Shown piece by piece: positions 51,887 to 61,675 of a DNA stretch of 64,000 bases (positions are counted from its first letter, which is position 1; the number at the start of each line of letters is the position of its first letter). Made by a program: the position numbers and the translations under genes. Origin of the DNA: Streptomyces maremycinicus (lineage in GTDB: Bacteria > Actinomycetota > Actinomycetes > Streptomycetales > Streptomycetaceae). The DNA lies in NCBI RefSeq assembly GCF_001184025.1, contig NZ_BBYG01000020.1:186001-250000 (forward strand), in the 5' to 3' direction. Under the pieces are notes generated by a model. It searched no databases, had not been told where the DNA came from, and was given only the letters and a program-made list of their open reading frames with translations.

Positions 51887-53101
51887 ATGACCTCGAATTC
51901 GCGTGTGGTGGTGATCGGCGCCGGCCTCGCGGGCGTCCGACTCGCCCGCCGGCTCGGCGAGCTGGGCACGCCCGCGCTGCTCATCGGCGAGGAGGAGCAC
52001 CGGCCCTACAACCGGGTCCTGCTCGCCGAGGTGCTGGCCGGCCGGTACGCCCCCGAGGTGATCGCGCTGCCCACGCCCGCCGGACTGCTCCGGGGCCGGG
52101 TCACCGGCATCGACCGCGACCGGCGGACCGTGGCCTGCGCGGACGGCTCGGAGATCGCATACGGCACGCTGGTCCTGGCCACCGGCTCCAACCCGGTGCT
52201 GCCGCCGCTGCGCGGTCTGTTCACGCCCGACCACGTCCTGCCGGAGGGCGTCCACGCCTTCCGCACCATGGACGACTGCCTCGGACTGTCGAAGGCGGTA
52301 CGGCCGGGTGTGCGGGCGGTCGTCATCGGCGGCGGGCTCCTCGGCGTCTCCGCGGCCCGCGCACTCGCGGTACGCGGCGCCCAGGTCGTCCTCGCGCAGC
52401 AGGCCGAGCGGCTCATGGAGCGTCAGCTCGACCCGAACGCGTCCAAGCTGGTGCTGCGGCACCTCAGGGACCTCGGCGTCGAGGTCCACACCGAGTGCCG
52501 GGTCCGCGACGTGCGCTGCGTCGGCGGCGCCGTCCGCTCGGTCGAGATGGCCGACGGGTACGCCCTCGACGCCGACCTGGTGGTGCTGGCCTGCGGGGTC
52601 TCCCCGCGCGCCGGACTCGCCAAGGCGGCCGGGATCGCCGTGCACAAGGGAATCCTGGTCGACGACGAACTCCGCACGTCCGACCCGCACATCCGGGCGA
52701 TCGGCGACTGCGCCCAGCACGACGGGAACGTGTACGGGCTGGCCGCACCGGCGCTGGAACAGGCGGACGTGCTGGCCGAGTCGCTCGCCGGGGACGCGGG
52801 CTCCCGCTACGGCGGCACCCGCGCCCTGACCCGGCTCACCCTCGCCGGGCACACCGCCTTCGACCTCGCCGCGTTCGGCGAGACGGAACCGCGCCCCGGC
52901 GACGACGTCGTGCAGCTCGCCGACGCCACCCGGGGCACCTACCGCAAGGTCGTCGTCCGCGACGACCGCCTGGTCGGCGGGGTCCTCGTCGGCGAACTCG
53001 GCACCGTCGGCGCGCTGGCGCGCGCCTGGGAGGGAGCAGAGCCGCTCCCCTCCGACGGCGGCCCCCTGCTCCACCTGCTCACCAACGACGGAGGCTCCTG
53101 A
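51887..53101 (+). CDS. NirB-like FAD-dependent oxidoreductase
   Basis: The 404-residue protein resembles the N-terminal flavoprotein half of NirB: VVVIGAGLAGVRLARRLGE for FAD, RAVVIGGGLLGVSAARAL for NAD(P)H, and HIRAIGDCAQHDGNVYGLA. It has no siroheme or 4Fe-4S cysteine set. It overlaps the next gene (TGATG) and probably supplies electrons or a regulatory reductase for nitrite reduction. In Streptomyces a comparable reductase gene precedes nirB. Confidence 0.85.
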   Translation: MTSNSRVVVIGAGLAGVRLARRLGELGTPALLIGEEEHRPYNRVLLAEVLAGRYAPEVIALPTPAGLLRGRVTGIDRDRRTVACADGSEIAYGTLVLATGSNPVLPPLRGLFTPDHVLPEGVHAFRTMDDCLGLSKAVRPGVRAVVIGGGLLGVSAARALAVRGAQVVLAQQAERLMERQLDPNASKLVLRHLRDLGVEVHTECRVRDVRCVGGAVRSVEMADGYALDADLVVLACGVSPRAGLAKAAGIAVHKGILVDDELRTSDPHIRAIGDCAQHDGNVYGLAAPALEQADVLAESLAGDAGSRYGGTRALTRLTLAGHTAFDLAAFGETEPRPGDDVVQLADATRGTYRKVVVRDDRLVGGVLVGELGTVGALARAWEGAEPLPSDGGPLLHLLTNDGGS

Positions 53102-55704
53102 TGACCGCCACCCCCGGGGGCACCCCCACGATCGTGCTCGTCGGCCACGGCATGGTCGGCCAGCGCTTCCTCGAGGCGCTCGCCGAGCGCGGCCTGACCG
53201 CCACGCACCGCGTGGTCGTGCTCTGTGAGGAGCCGCGTCCCGCCTACGACCGCGTGCAGCTCACCTCGTACTTCTCGGGCAGGACGCCCGAGGACCTGTC
53301 GATGACCGACATGCGGTTCATCGCCGACCACGGCATCGAGCTGTACGTCGGCGACCCCGCGGAGACGGTCGACCGCGAGGCCCGCAAGGTGACGGCCCGC
53401 TCGGGACTGGTGGTCGACTACGACATCCTGGTCCTGGCCACCGGCTCCTACCCCTTCGTACCGCCCGTCCCGAACAAGGACGCCGAGGGCTGCTTCGTCT
53501 ACCGCACGATCGAGGACCTCCTCGCGATCGAGGAGTACGCCAGGACGCGGACGACGGGTGCGGTGGTCGGCGGCGGTCTGCTCGGGCTCGAGGCGGCCGG
53601 TGCGCTGAAGGGCCTCGGACTCACCTCGCACATCGTGGAGTTCGCGCCCCGGCTGATGCCGGTCCAGGTCGACGACGGCGGCGGCGCCGCGCTGCTGCGC
53701 ACCATCGAGGACATGGGGCTGTCCGTCCACACGGGTGTGGGCACCCAGGAGATCGTCGTCGACGAGTCCGGCGCCGTCACCGGGATGAAGCTCTCGGACG
53801 GCTCCGAACTCGCCACCGACCTGGTGGTGTTCAGCGCCGGGGTCCGTCCCCGTGACCAGCTGGCCCGTGAGTGCGGTCTGGCGGTCGGCGAGCGCGGCGG
53901 CATCGCCGTCGACGAGCAGTGCCGCACGGTGAACGACCCGCACGTGTTCGCGATCGGTGAGTGCGCGCTGGCCGCCGACGGCCGGGTCTACGGCCTGGTG
54001 GCCCCCGGTTACGAGCAGGCCGTCACGGTCGCCGCGACCATCGCCGACGACGAGTCCGAGCAGCTGTCCTTCACCGGCGCCGACCTCTCCACCAAGCTGA
54101 AGCTGCTCGGCGTGGACGTGGCGTCCTTCGGCGACGCGCACGGCACCGCCGAGGACTGTCTCGACGTCGTCTACTCCGACTCCCGCTCGGGCCTGTACAA
54201 GAAGCTGGTCATCGGCCGGGACGGCACCCTGCTCGGCGGCATCCTGGTCGGTGACGCGGAGGCGTACGGCACCCTGCGCGCGTTCACCGGGTCCGTGCCG
54301 CCCGTCTCCCCCGAGTCGCTGGTCCTGCCGGCCGGCGCCGGGGAGTCCGTCCAGCTCGGCCCGTCCGCGCTGCCGGACGAGGCGATCGTCTGCTCCTGTC
54401 ACAACGTGTCGAAGGGCACGATCCGCGGCGCGGTGACGGAGCACTCCTGCACGACCGTGCCCGAGGTGAAGAAGTGCACCAAGGCCGGTACGGGTTGCGG
54501 CAGTTGCGTCAAGGTGCTCGGCCAGCTGGTCACCGCCGAGCTGGAGGCGAGCGGCGTCGAGGTCGACAAGGGCCTGTGCGGCTGCTTCGCCCAGACCCGC
54601 GAGGAGCTGTACGAGATCGTCCTCGCGCTGCGCATCAACACCTACCAGGACCTCCTCGACCGCTACGGCCGGGACGGCGCCCGGGGCGGTGAGGGCTGCG
54701 AGGTCTGCAAGCCGACCGTCGGCTCGATCATCGCCTCCCTCGCCCCGACGATCGGCGCGAGCGGCTATGTCCTGGACGGTGAGCAGGCGGCCCTCCAGGA
54801 CAGCAACGACCACTTCCTCGCCAACCTCCAGAAGAACGGCTCCTACTCGGTCGTCCCGCGCATCCCCGGCGGTGAGATCACCCCCGAGGGGCTGATCGTG
54901 ATCGGTCAGATCGCCCGCGACTTCGGCCTCTACACGAAGATCACCGGCGGCCAGCGGATCGACATGTTCGGCGCCCGCGTCGAACAACTCCCTTTGATCT
55001 GGACGCGGTTGGTGGACGCCGGCTTCGAGTCCGGCCACGCCTACGGCAAGTCGCTGCGCACGGTGAAGTCCTGCGTCGGCCAGACCTGGTGCCGCTACGG
55101 CGTCCAGGACTCCGTCCGCATGGCGATCGACCTGGAGCTGCGCTACCGGGGGCTGCGCTCCCCGCACAAGCTCAAGTCGGCGGTGTCGGGCTGCGCCCGC
55201 GAGTGCGCCGAGGCCCAGTCGAAGGACTTCGGCATCATCGCCACCTCCAACGGCTGGAACCTGTACGTCGGCGGCAACGGCGGCGCCACCCCGCGCCACG
55301 CCGACCTGCTCGCCCAGGACCTCAGCGACACCGAACTGGTGCGTCTCATCGACCGGTTCCTGATGTTCTACATCCGCACCGCCGACCGTCTGGAGCGCAC
55401 CTCGACCTGGCTGGACCGGATCCCGGGCGGCCTGGACCACGTACGGGACGTGGTGGTGGAGGACTCGCTCGGCATCTGCGAGGAGCTGGAGTCCCTGATG
55501 ACCGACCACGTCGCGCACTACGCCGACGAGTGGGCGACCACGATCAACGACCCGGAGAAGCTGGCCCGGTTCGTGTCCTTCGTCAACGCGCCCGACACCC
55601 CCGACCCGGTCGTCGGCTTCGTCCCGGAGCGCGACCAGATCAAGCCCGACCTGCCGTTGCTGTCCATCGGCCACCGTCCCCTGGAAGGGAGCGCCCAGCG
55701 ATGA
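53101..55704 (+). CDS. nirB: Assimilatory NADH-nitrite reductase, large subunit
   Basis: The 867-residue protein has FAD and NAD sites (VLVGHGMVGQRFLEAL, GAVVGGGLLGLEAAGAL), a BFD-type 2Fe-2S cysteine cluster (CSCHNVSKGTIRGAV ... CTKAGTGCGSC), then a sulfite/nitrite reductase repeat and the siroheme-4Fe-4S site (TVKSCVGQTWCRYG ... SAVSGCARECAEAQ). It reduces nitrite to ammonium with six electrons. ATG 53101 follows GGAGG and overlaps the previous stop. Confidence 0.96.
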   Translation: MTATPGGTPTIVLVGHGMVGQRFLEALAERGLTATHRVVVLCEEPRPAYDRVQLTSYFSGRTPEDLSMTDMRFIADHGIELYVGDPAETVDREARKVTARSGLVVDYDILVLATGSYPFVPPVPNKDAEGCFVYRTIEDLLAIEEYARTRTTGAVVGGGLLGLEAAGALKGLGLTSHIVEFAPRLMPVQVDDGGGAALLRTIEDMGLSVHTGVGTQEIVVDESGAVTGMKLSDGSELATDLVVFSAGVRPRDQLARECGLAVGERGGIAVDEQCRTVNDPHVFAIGECALAADGRVYGLVAPGYEQAVTVAATIADDESEQLSFTGADLSTKLKLLGVDVASFGDAHGTAEDCLDVVYSDSRSGLYKKLVIGRDGTLLGGILVGDAEAYGTLRAFTGSVPPVSPESLVLPAGAGESVQLGPSALPDEAIVCSCHNVSKGTIRGAVTEHSCTTVPEVKKCTKAGTGCGSCVKVLGQLVTAELEASGVEVDKGLCGCFAQTREELYEIVLALRINTYQDLLDRYGRDGARGGEGCEVCKPTVGSIIASLAPTIGASGYVLDGEQAALQDSNDHFLANLQKNGSYSVVPRIPGGEITPEGLIVIGQIARDFGLYTKITGGQRIDMFGARVEQLPLIWTRLVDAGFESGHAYGKSLRTVKSCVGQTWCRYGVQDSVRMAIDLELRYRGLRSPHKLKSAVSGCARECAEAQSKDFGIIATSNGWNLYVGGNGGATPRHADLLAQDLSDTELVRLIDRFLMFYIRTADRLERTSTWLDRIPGGLDHVRDVVVEDSLGICEELESLMTDHVAHYADEWATTINDPEKLARFVSFVNAPDTPDPVVGFVPERDQIKPDLPLLSIGHRPLEGSAQR

Positions 55705-56051
55705 CCCTGGCACTCGAGACGACCGACCTCAAGGTCCAACTGCGTTTGGACGACCAGTGGTTCACGGTCTGTGACCTGAGCCGGCTGATCCCCGGCCGGG
55801 GGGTGGCCGCGCTGCTGCCCGACGGCCGCCAGGTCGCCCTGTTCCGGGACCGGGCGGGTGAGCTGTACGCCGTCGACAACCGCGACCCGTTCGGCGGCGC
55901 CGCCGTCCTCTCCCGCGGACTGACCGGGACCCATGAGGGCCGCACGTTCGTCGCCTCCCCGCTGCTCAAGCAGCGTTTCGACCTGCTGAGCGGCGAGTGC
56001 CTGGACGACGACACGGTACGCATCACGACCTACGAGGTGCGCACGGCCTGA
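55701..56051 (+). CDS. nirD: Nitrite reductase small subunit
   Basis: The 116-residue protein has the NirD Rieske-like fold (WFTVCDLSRLIPGRGVAALL, LYAVDNRDPFGGAAVL, FDLLSGECLDDDTVRI). The cluster-binding Cys-His pairs of true Rieske proteins are absent, as usual for NirD. It overlaps nirB by 4 bases (ATGA), with GGAAGGGAG upstream. It is the partner of NirB. Confidence 0.94.
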   Translation: MTLALETTDLKVQLRLDDQWFTVCDLSRLIPGRGVAALLPDGRQVALFRDRAGELYAVDNRDPFGGAAVLSRGLTGTHEGRTFVASPLLKQRFDLLSGECLDDDTVRITTYEVRTA

Positions 56052-56124
56052 CGACCGCCCGCCGCCCACCCCGACCCCAGGGGTCCGCGATCGAGTTCAC
56101 CCAGGGGTTCGCGCCCGGCGGGCA

Positions 56125-56286
56125 CAGTGCGCGGCGGGCACAACCGGGAGGCCCAGTGCGCGGCGGGCACAACCGGGAGGCCCAGTGCGCGGCGGGCACA
56201 ACCGGGAGGCCCAATGCGCGGCGGGCACAACCGGGAGGCCCAGTGCGCGGCGGGCACAACCGGGAAGCCCAGTGCGCGGCGGGGCC
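56125..56286. repeat. 29-bp tandem repeat, five full copies plus a partial
   Basis: Units of CAGTGCGCGGCGGGCACAAC followed by CGGGAGGCC begin at 56125, 56154, 56183, 56212 and 56241, with a partial at 56270. Differences are single bases. There are no spacers. It lies between convergent nirD and the SDR gene, and the rest of this 285-bp gap is featureless. Confidence 0.92.
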
Positions 56287-56336
56287 AGTCAGGTAGGGAC
56301 GGTGGCCGCGGTGGGCGGCGGAGGAGTTGCCGGGGC

Positions 56337-57275
56337 TCAGCCCTTGAGCGCCTCGTAGGAGACCCCGGTCAGCTGCTCGGAGGCGGTCCACAGCCGCTCC
56401 CCCGCCCGGTCGTCCAGGGTCCAGGGCGCTCGCCGTGACGGCGCGGGCGCCCCGCGCCACATCGCGAGGGACGGCCCGGTGAACGAGTCCGGGCGGACCC
56501 CGGGTGCGGTCGCCGCGTACAGGGCGGGCAGCGCACCGGCCTCGGCGGACTGGGCGAAGACCCGGTTGCCGAGCGCCATCAGCCGCTCGGCGACCGGGCG
56601 GCCCTCCGCGCGCGGTCCCGCCGTCTGGAGGTTGGTCGCCGCGTACCCCGGATGCGCGGCCGCAGCGACGACCTCGGCCCCGGCCGCCGCGAGTCGGCGC
56701 GCCAGCTCGTGCGTGAAGAGCAGGTTGGCGGTCTTCGTACGTCCATAGGCGATCCAACGGCGGTACCCGCGCTCGGAGTTGAGATCGTCCGGGTCGATGT
56801 TGCCGAGCAGGTGGGCCATGCTCGACACGGTCACGATCCGCGCCTCGGGAGAGCGGCCCCGCGCGGCGAGCAGCGCGGGCAGCAGCAGTCCGGTGAGGGC
56901 GAAGTGCCCGAGGTGATTCACCCCGAACTGCGTCTCGAACCCGTCGGCGGTGGTGCCGTACGGCATCGCCATCACGCCCGCGTTGTTGACGAGCAGGTCG
57001 AGCCGGTCGTACGGCAGCGCGTCCGCGAACTCCCGTACGGAGGCGAGGTCCCCGAGGTCGAGCAGTCGCAGCTCGGCCTCCGCGGCCGGCACTTCGTCGC
57101 GCAGCCGTCGCACGGCCGCCCGCCCGCGCGGCTCGCTCCGGCAGGCGAGCACCACCCGGGCCCCCTTGCGGGCCAGCTCGCGCGCGGTGACGAGTCCGAG
57201 CCCGCTGTTGGCGCCGGTGACGACAGCGGTGCGACCACGCTGGTCGGGGATGTCGTGCGCGCTCCAGCCGGACAT
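56337..57275 (-). CDS. Short-chain dehydrogenase (retinol dehydrogenase-like SDR)
   Basis: The 312-residue protein has TAVVTGANSGLGLVTAREL (NADP site), LLVNNAGVMAM, catalytic serine in IVTVSSMAHL and YGRTKTANLLFTHEL (YxxxK). This is the broad retinol-dehydrogenase-like group. ATG 57275 follows GAGGAGAGG. Substrate unknown. Confidence 0.9.
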   Translation of the reverse strand: MSGWSAHDIPDQRGRTAVVTGANSGLGLVTARELARKGARVVLACRSEPRGRAAVRRLRDEVPAAEAELRLLDLGDLASVREFADALPYDRLDLLVNNAGVMAMPYGTTADGFETQFGVNHLGHFALTGLLLPALLAARGRSPEARIVTVSSMAHLLGNIDPDDLNSERGYRRWIAYGRTKTANLLFTHELARRLAAAGAEVVAAAAHPGYAATNLQTAGPRAEGRPVAERLMALGNRVFAQSAEAGALPALYAATAPGVRPDSFTGPSLAMWRGAPAPSRRAPWTLDDRAGERLWTASEQLTGVSYEALKG

Positions 57276-57513
57276 GGCCGTCCTCTCCTCGCGGTGTGCC
57301 TGGGCAGCCTACGACGCTCCCGGTCACCCACCCCGCATCTCCCCGTTACGACATGTCCACGGCATGGCTACCCTGCGCTTCTAGCGTTCGGCAGCGCACG
57401 ACCCTCGAACGACCCGTGAACGAGCACTGCGCGACCACTGAACGACCACGGAACGACCCTGTCGCCGGGACCGGCGTACGGGCAGGTTCACCACACCACC
57501 CCCAGGAGTGAGC

Positions 57514-58671
57514 GTGGAACGTCGTACCTTCCTGCGTGCGGCCGCGATCGGCGGCTCCACCGCCGTACTCGGCGGAACCCTCTGGCGCGGCGCCGCCCAC
57601 GCCGCCCCGGCCCAGCCCGGCACCGGCCCGTACGGGGCACTGGGCACGGCCGACGCCAACGGCATCCGGCTCCCGAGCGGCTTCACCAGCCGGGTGATCG
57701 CCCGCTCCGGCCAGACGGTGTCCGGGACGTCGTACACCTGGCACAGCGCCCCCGACGGCGGCGCCTGCTACGCGGACGGCACGGGCTGGATCTACGTCTC
57801 CAACTCGGAGATCAACCCGTCGGGCGGCGCGAGCGCGGTGAAGTTCTCGGCGACGGGGACGATCACGGCCGCGTACCGCATCCTGTCCTCCACCCGGCAG
57901 AACTGCGCGGGCGGCAAGACCCCGTGGAACACCTGGCTGTCCTGCGAGGAGGTCGACCGGGGGTACGTCTACGAGACCGACCCCTGGGGCACGAAGGCGG
58001 CGGTCCGCCGGGACGCGATGGGCCGCTTCAAGCACGAGGCGGCGGCCACCGACCCGGTCCGCAAGGTGATCTATCTGACCGAGGACGTGACCGACGGCTG
58101 CTTCTACCGGTTCCGGCCCACGAGCTGGGGCGACCTGTCCTCGGGGACGCTGGAGGTCCTCGTGGCCGGCACGGCCACGAGCGGCCCCGTCACCTGGTCG
58201 CCGGTGCCCGACCCGACCGGTGCCACCGCCACCCGCAACCAGGTCTCCGGCGCCAAGCGCTTCAACGGCGGCGAGGGCTGTCACTACGCGAACGACACCT
58301 GCTGGTTCACCACGAAGGGCGACAACCGCGTCTGGCAGTACAACGCGGCCGCCCAGACGCTCGAACTCGCCTACGACGACTCGCTGGTGACGTCCGGGAC
58401 GGCTCCCCTCACCGGGGTGGACAACGTCACGGGCTCCGCCTCCGGCGACCTGTTCGTGGCGGAGGACGGCGGCAACCTGGAGATCTGCCTCATCGCCCCC
58501 GACGACGTGGTCGCACCCTTCCTGCGCGTCGAGGGCCAGTCGGCCTCCGAGATCACGGGCCCGGCCTTCTCGCCCGACGGCACCCACCTGTACTTCTCCA
58601 GCCAGCGCGGCACCAGCGGCAGCTCGTCGGGCGGGATCACCTACGAGGTGAAGGGCCCCTTCCGGAGCTAG
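57514..58671 (+). CDS. Tat-exported PhoX-like (DUF839) protein
   Basis: The 385-residue protein has a twin-arginine signal (ERRTFLRAAAIGG, cleavage near AHAAPA) and a beta-propeller with WNTWLSCEEVDRGYVYETD, MGRFKHEAAATDP and YLTEDVTDGCFYRFRP, motifs of the PhoX/DUF839 phosphatase group, where Ca/Fe-binding residues fall. It may be an alkaline phosphatase, but this is shorter than canonical PhoX. GTG 57514 follows AGGAG; GTG 57508 overlaps that site and is less likely. Confidence 0.8.
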   Translation: MERRTFLRAAAIGGSTAVLGGTLWRGAAHAAPAQPGTGPYGALGTADANGIRLPSGFTSRVIARSGQTVSGTSYTWHSAPDGGACYADGTGWIYVSNSEINPSGGASAVKFSATGTITAAYRILSSTRQNCAGGKTPWNTWLSCEEVDRGYVYETDPWGTKAAVRRDAMGRFKHEAAATDPVRKVIYLTEDVTDGCFYRFRPTSWGDLSSGTLEVLVAGTATSGPVTWSPVPDPTGATATRNQVSGAKRFNGGEGCHYANDTCWFTTKGDNRVWQYNAAAQTLELAYDDSLVTSGTAPLTGVDNVTGSASGDLFVAEDGGNLEICLIAPDDVVAPFLRVEGQSASEITGPAFSPDGTHLYFSSQRGTSGSSSGGITYEVKGPFRS

Positions 58672-58858
58672 GGGCACCCTCGAACAGGCCCTTCGGGATT
58701 GACAGGAACTCGACAGCGGAACGGAGGAACGCGGTCGGGCGGCGGCTCGTTACCCGCCAAGGAAGTCCCCGGCGGATCCGGCGCCACGCCCGGCGCCGGC
58801 ACCACCGGCAGTGTTACGCCGTTCGCCGCCCGCACCCCACTCACGGAGGCACGTAACC

Positions 58859-59827
58859 ATGACCCCCGCTCCCCCGCCGGCCCCCACCCCGTCCCGCCGC
58901 ACCGTACTCGGCGGCGCGGCCCTGGCCGCCCTCACCCTGACGGCCACCCCGACCCCCGCCACCGCGGCCGACAACTCCTCTTCCTCCAAAGCAAGTTGGC
59001 CGACCGAATACGCCCTCCCCGACGGCTGGCTCCCCGAGGGCATCGCCATCGGCGGCAAGCCGTACGCCTACCAGGGCTCCCGCGCCGACGGCGGCATCCT
59101 CCGCACCGACCTGCGCACCGGCGAGGGCACGGTCCTCCACCCGGGCGGCACCGGCCAGGTGGCGGTCGGCCTGAAGCTCGACCACGACGGCCTGCTGTAC
59201 GTGGCGGGCAGCACGGGGGTCGCGCGGGTGATCGACTCCCGTACCGGCGAACTGCTGACCACCCACCAACTCACGTCTGCCACTGGCCACTTCATCAACG
59301 ACGTGACGCTGCTCGGCGACCGCGCATGGTTCACCGACTCCCGGGACGCCGTGCTGTACGGCGTCCCGCGCGGCCGTACCGCCGGCGGGATCCGCGCCCT
59401 TCCGCTCACCGGCGACTGGGTCCAGCTGCCCGGCGTGAACAACGCCAACGGGATCGTCGGCACACCGGACGGCCGGGGGCTGATCGTCGTCAAGAGCACC
59501 CCGGGCGAGCTGTACCGGGTGAACCTCAGGACCGGCCACGCCACGAGGATCACGCTGGTCGGCGCGTCGGACGTGGTGAACGGCGACGGCCTGTACCGCA
59601 TCGGCCGCACGCTGTACGTGGTCCAGAACCGCCTGAACCTGATCAGCGTCTGGGCCCTGGACCGCACGGCGACCACCGCCACCCTCACCCGCACGATCAC
59701 CGACCCCCGCTTCGACGTCCCCACCACGGCCGCCCGCTACGGCAACCGCCTGTACCTGGTCAACGCGCGCTTCACCAGCCCACAGGTCCCGGAGACGACG
59801 TTCACCGCGGTAGCGGTATCGATCTGA
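58859..59827 (+). CDS. Tat-exported SMP-30/beta-propeller-like protein
   Basis: The 322-residue protein has a twin-arginine-like signal (SRRTVLGGAALAALTLTAT, cleavage near ATAADN) and a six-bladed beta-propeller pattern with GLLYVAGSTGVARVIDS, FINDVTLLGDRAWFTDS and NNANGIVGTPDGRGLIVVK, as in SMP-30 or gluconolactonase-like proteins. The reaction is unknown. ATG 58859 follows GGAGG. Confidence 0.8.
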   Translation: MTPAPPPAPTPSRRTVLGGAALAALTLTATPTPATAADNSSSSKASWPTEYALPDGWLPEGIAIGGKPYAYQGSRADGGILRTDLRTGEGTVLHPGGTGQVAVGLKLDHDGLLYVAGSTGVARVIDSRTGELLTTHQLTSATGHFINDVTLLGDRAWFTDSRDAVLYGVPRGRTAGGIRALPLTGDWVQLPGVNNANGIVGTPDGRGLIVVKSTPGELYRVNLRTGHATRITLVGASDVVNGDGLYRIGRTLYVVQNRLNLISVWALDRTATTATLTRTITDPRFDVPTTAARYGNRLYLVNARFTSPQVPETTFTAVAVSI

Positions 59828-59885
59828 CACACCGTCCACCCCTTGCGGAGGGCGGCTCTCGTTCGCCGACGAGTGCCGCCCGCTC

Positions 59886-59913
59886 CCCCTCCCTCCCTCC
59901 CTCCCTCCCTCCC
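59886..59913. repeat. CCCT microsatellite
   Basis: About six CCCT units lie in the 180-bp gap between the SMP-30-like and excalibur-domain genes. No other feature is clear in that gap. Confidence 0.85.
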
Positions 59914-60007
59914 GGGCACAGAAAGTAACAGAACGGCCACACCTCTCACACCGCACGGAAAACGTCCATACCGTCGTCCCCTCACACCACAGCTCGGGGG
60001 GACGCAC

Positions 60008-60472
60008 ATGAGCAACCCGTACACCACCGCACCCACCCGGAACCCCGGTCCCCGGTGGGCCAGGAAGCGGTACGTACTGCCCGCCCTCGCCCTGGCCCTG
60101 TTCATCGGCGTGGGCATCGGCGGAGCCGACGGCGACAAGACGGACGACGCCGAGCCGGCCTCCGCCGCCCCGCGCCCCACGGTCACCGTGACCGCCACGA
60201 CGACGGAGACCGCCGTCCCCGAACCCGCGGGCACGGTGACCGCCACGGCGACGGAGACGGTGAAGGTGAAGGTGACGGTCACGGCGAAGCCGGCGGCGGA
60301 CCAGAACGACTCCGGCACCACGGACGACTCGGCCGACTCGGCCGACTCCGCGGGCGTCTACTACGACAACTGCACGGCCGCCCGCGCCGCCGGCGCCGCC
60401 CCGGTCCGCGTGGGCGACCCGGGCTACGGCCGCCACCTGGACCGCGACGGCGACGGTGTCGCCTGCGAATAG
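60008..60472 (+). CDS. Membrane-anchored excalibur calcium-binding domain protein
   Basis: The 154-residue protein has a membrane helix near 22-38 (VLPALALALFIGVGIGG), a Thr/Val/Ala-rich linker and a C-terminal excalibur domain (YYDNCTAARAAGAAPV ... HLDRDGDGVACE), with the conserved DxDxDGxxCE calcium loop. Relatives are extracellular. ATG 60008 follows GGGGGGAC. Function unknown. Confidence 0.9.
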   Translation: MSNPYTTAPTRNPGPRWARKRYVLPALALALFIGVGIGGADGDKTDDAEPASAAPRPTVTVTATTTETAVPEPAGTVTATATETVKVKVTVTAKPAADQNDSGTTDDSADSADSAGVYYDNCTAARAAGAAPVRVGDPGYGRHLDRDGDGVACE

Positions 60473-60609
60473 GACGCGGATGAGCTGAGAAACGGAGAAC
60501 GCGGCACACCCCCGTCGATTTGCCGAAGCGGCAACAGAACTCGCGACGTGAGCGCCCGGCCCGCATGCTCGACCTCGTCCTCGGAACGATCCCGAGTCAT
60601 GGAGGGGCG

Positions 60610-61614
60610 ATGCACCGGCAGACCGCGAACGAGGCGAAGCACCGCTCGGTCCCCGCGCCCGCGGGCCGGATCCACGTGGTGGAACAGGGCGAGGGCCCGC
60701 TGGTCCTGCTCGTGCACGGATTCCCCGAATCCTGGTACTCCTGGCGGCACCAGTTGCCTGCACTGGCCGCGGCCGGGTACCGCGCGGCCGCCATCGACGT
60801 CCGCGGCTACGGCCGCTCCTCCAAGCCCAGCGCCCCGGACGCGTACCGCATGCGGGAACTGGTGGCGGACAACGCGGCGGTCGTGCATGCCCTGGGCGAG
60901 GAGTCGGCGACGGTCGTCGGCCACGACTGGGGCGCGACGATCGCGGCCCACTCCGCCCTGCTGCGCCCGGACGTCTTCCACGCGGTGGGTCTGCTGAGCG
61001 TCCCCTACACCCCACCCGGCGGCCCGCTGCCGAGCGAGGTCTTCGCACAGCTGGGCGGGGCGGACGCGACGGGCGGGGAGGAGGAGTTCTACGTCTCCTA
61101 CTTCCAGGAACCCGGCCGCGCCGAGGCGGAGATCGAACCCGACGTACGGGGCTGGCTCGCGGGCTTCTACGCCGCCCTGTCCGCGGACACCATGCCGGCG
61201 GCGGGGTCCCCGGACCCCCACTTCGTCACCCGGGGCGGAGAGCTGCGTGACCGCTTCCCCTCCGGGAAACTCCCCTCCTGGCTCACCGAGGCCGATCTCG
61301 ACTTCTACGCCGCGGAGTTCGAGCGGACCGGCCTGACCGGCGCCCTGAACCGCTACCGCAACCTGGACCGCGACTGGGCGGACCTCACGCCCTTCAACGG
61401 CGCCCCGATCACCCAGCCGTCCCTGTTCGTCGGCGGTGCACTCGACGCCTCCACCACCTGGCTGGCCGCCGCGATCGAGGCGTTCCCCAGCACCCTCCCC
61501 GGCCTCTCCGCCGCCCACATCCTCGAAGACTGCGGCCACTGGCTCCAACAGGAACGCCCCGAGGAGACCACCCACCTCCTGACCACCTGGCTCTCCACCC
61601 TCCCGCCCCCCTGA
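60610..61614 (+). CDS. Epoxide hydrolase-like alpha/beta hydrolase
   Basis: The 334-residue protein has the alpha/beta hydrolase features of epoxide hydrolases: oxyanion motif HGFPESWYSWRHQ, nucleophile aspartate in VVGHDWGATIAAH, and catalytic histidine in LEDCGHWLQQERPEE. The nucleophile Asp rather than Ser favours an epoxide hydrolase or dehalogenase. ATG 60610 follows GGAGGGG. Substrate unknown. Confidence 0.88.
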   Translation: MHRQTANEAKHRSVPAPAGRIHVVEQGEGPLVLLVHGFPESWYSWRHQLPALAAAGYRAAAIDVRGYGRSSKPSAPDAYRMRELVADNAAVVHALGEESATVVGHDWGATIAAHSALLRPDVFHAVGLLSVPYTPPGGPLPSEVFAQLGGADATGGEEEFYVSYFQEPGRAEAEIEPDVRGWLAGFYAALSADTMPAAGSPDPHFVTRGGELRDRFPSGKLPSWLTEADLDFYAAEFERTGLTGALNRYRNLDRDWADLTPFNGAPITQPSLFVGGALDASTTWLAAAIEAFPSTLPGLSAAHILEDCGHWLQQERPEETTHLLTTWLSTLPPP

Positions 61615-61675
61615 CCCCGCCAAGGGGCGCCGCCCTCCCCCAGGACGCCGCCCCTCCACCCACCCCCTCCGAAAA

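Noticed and set aside
56125..56286. CRISPR array
   Set aside because: Units of 29 bp abut directly, with no unique spacers and no cas genes nearby.
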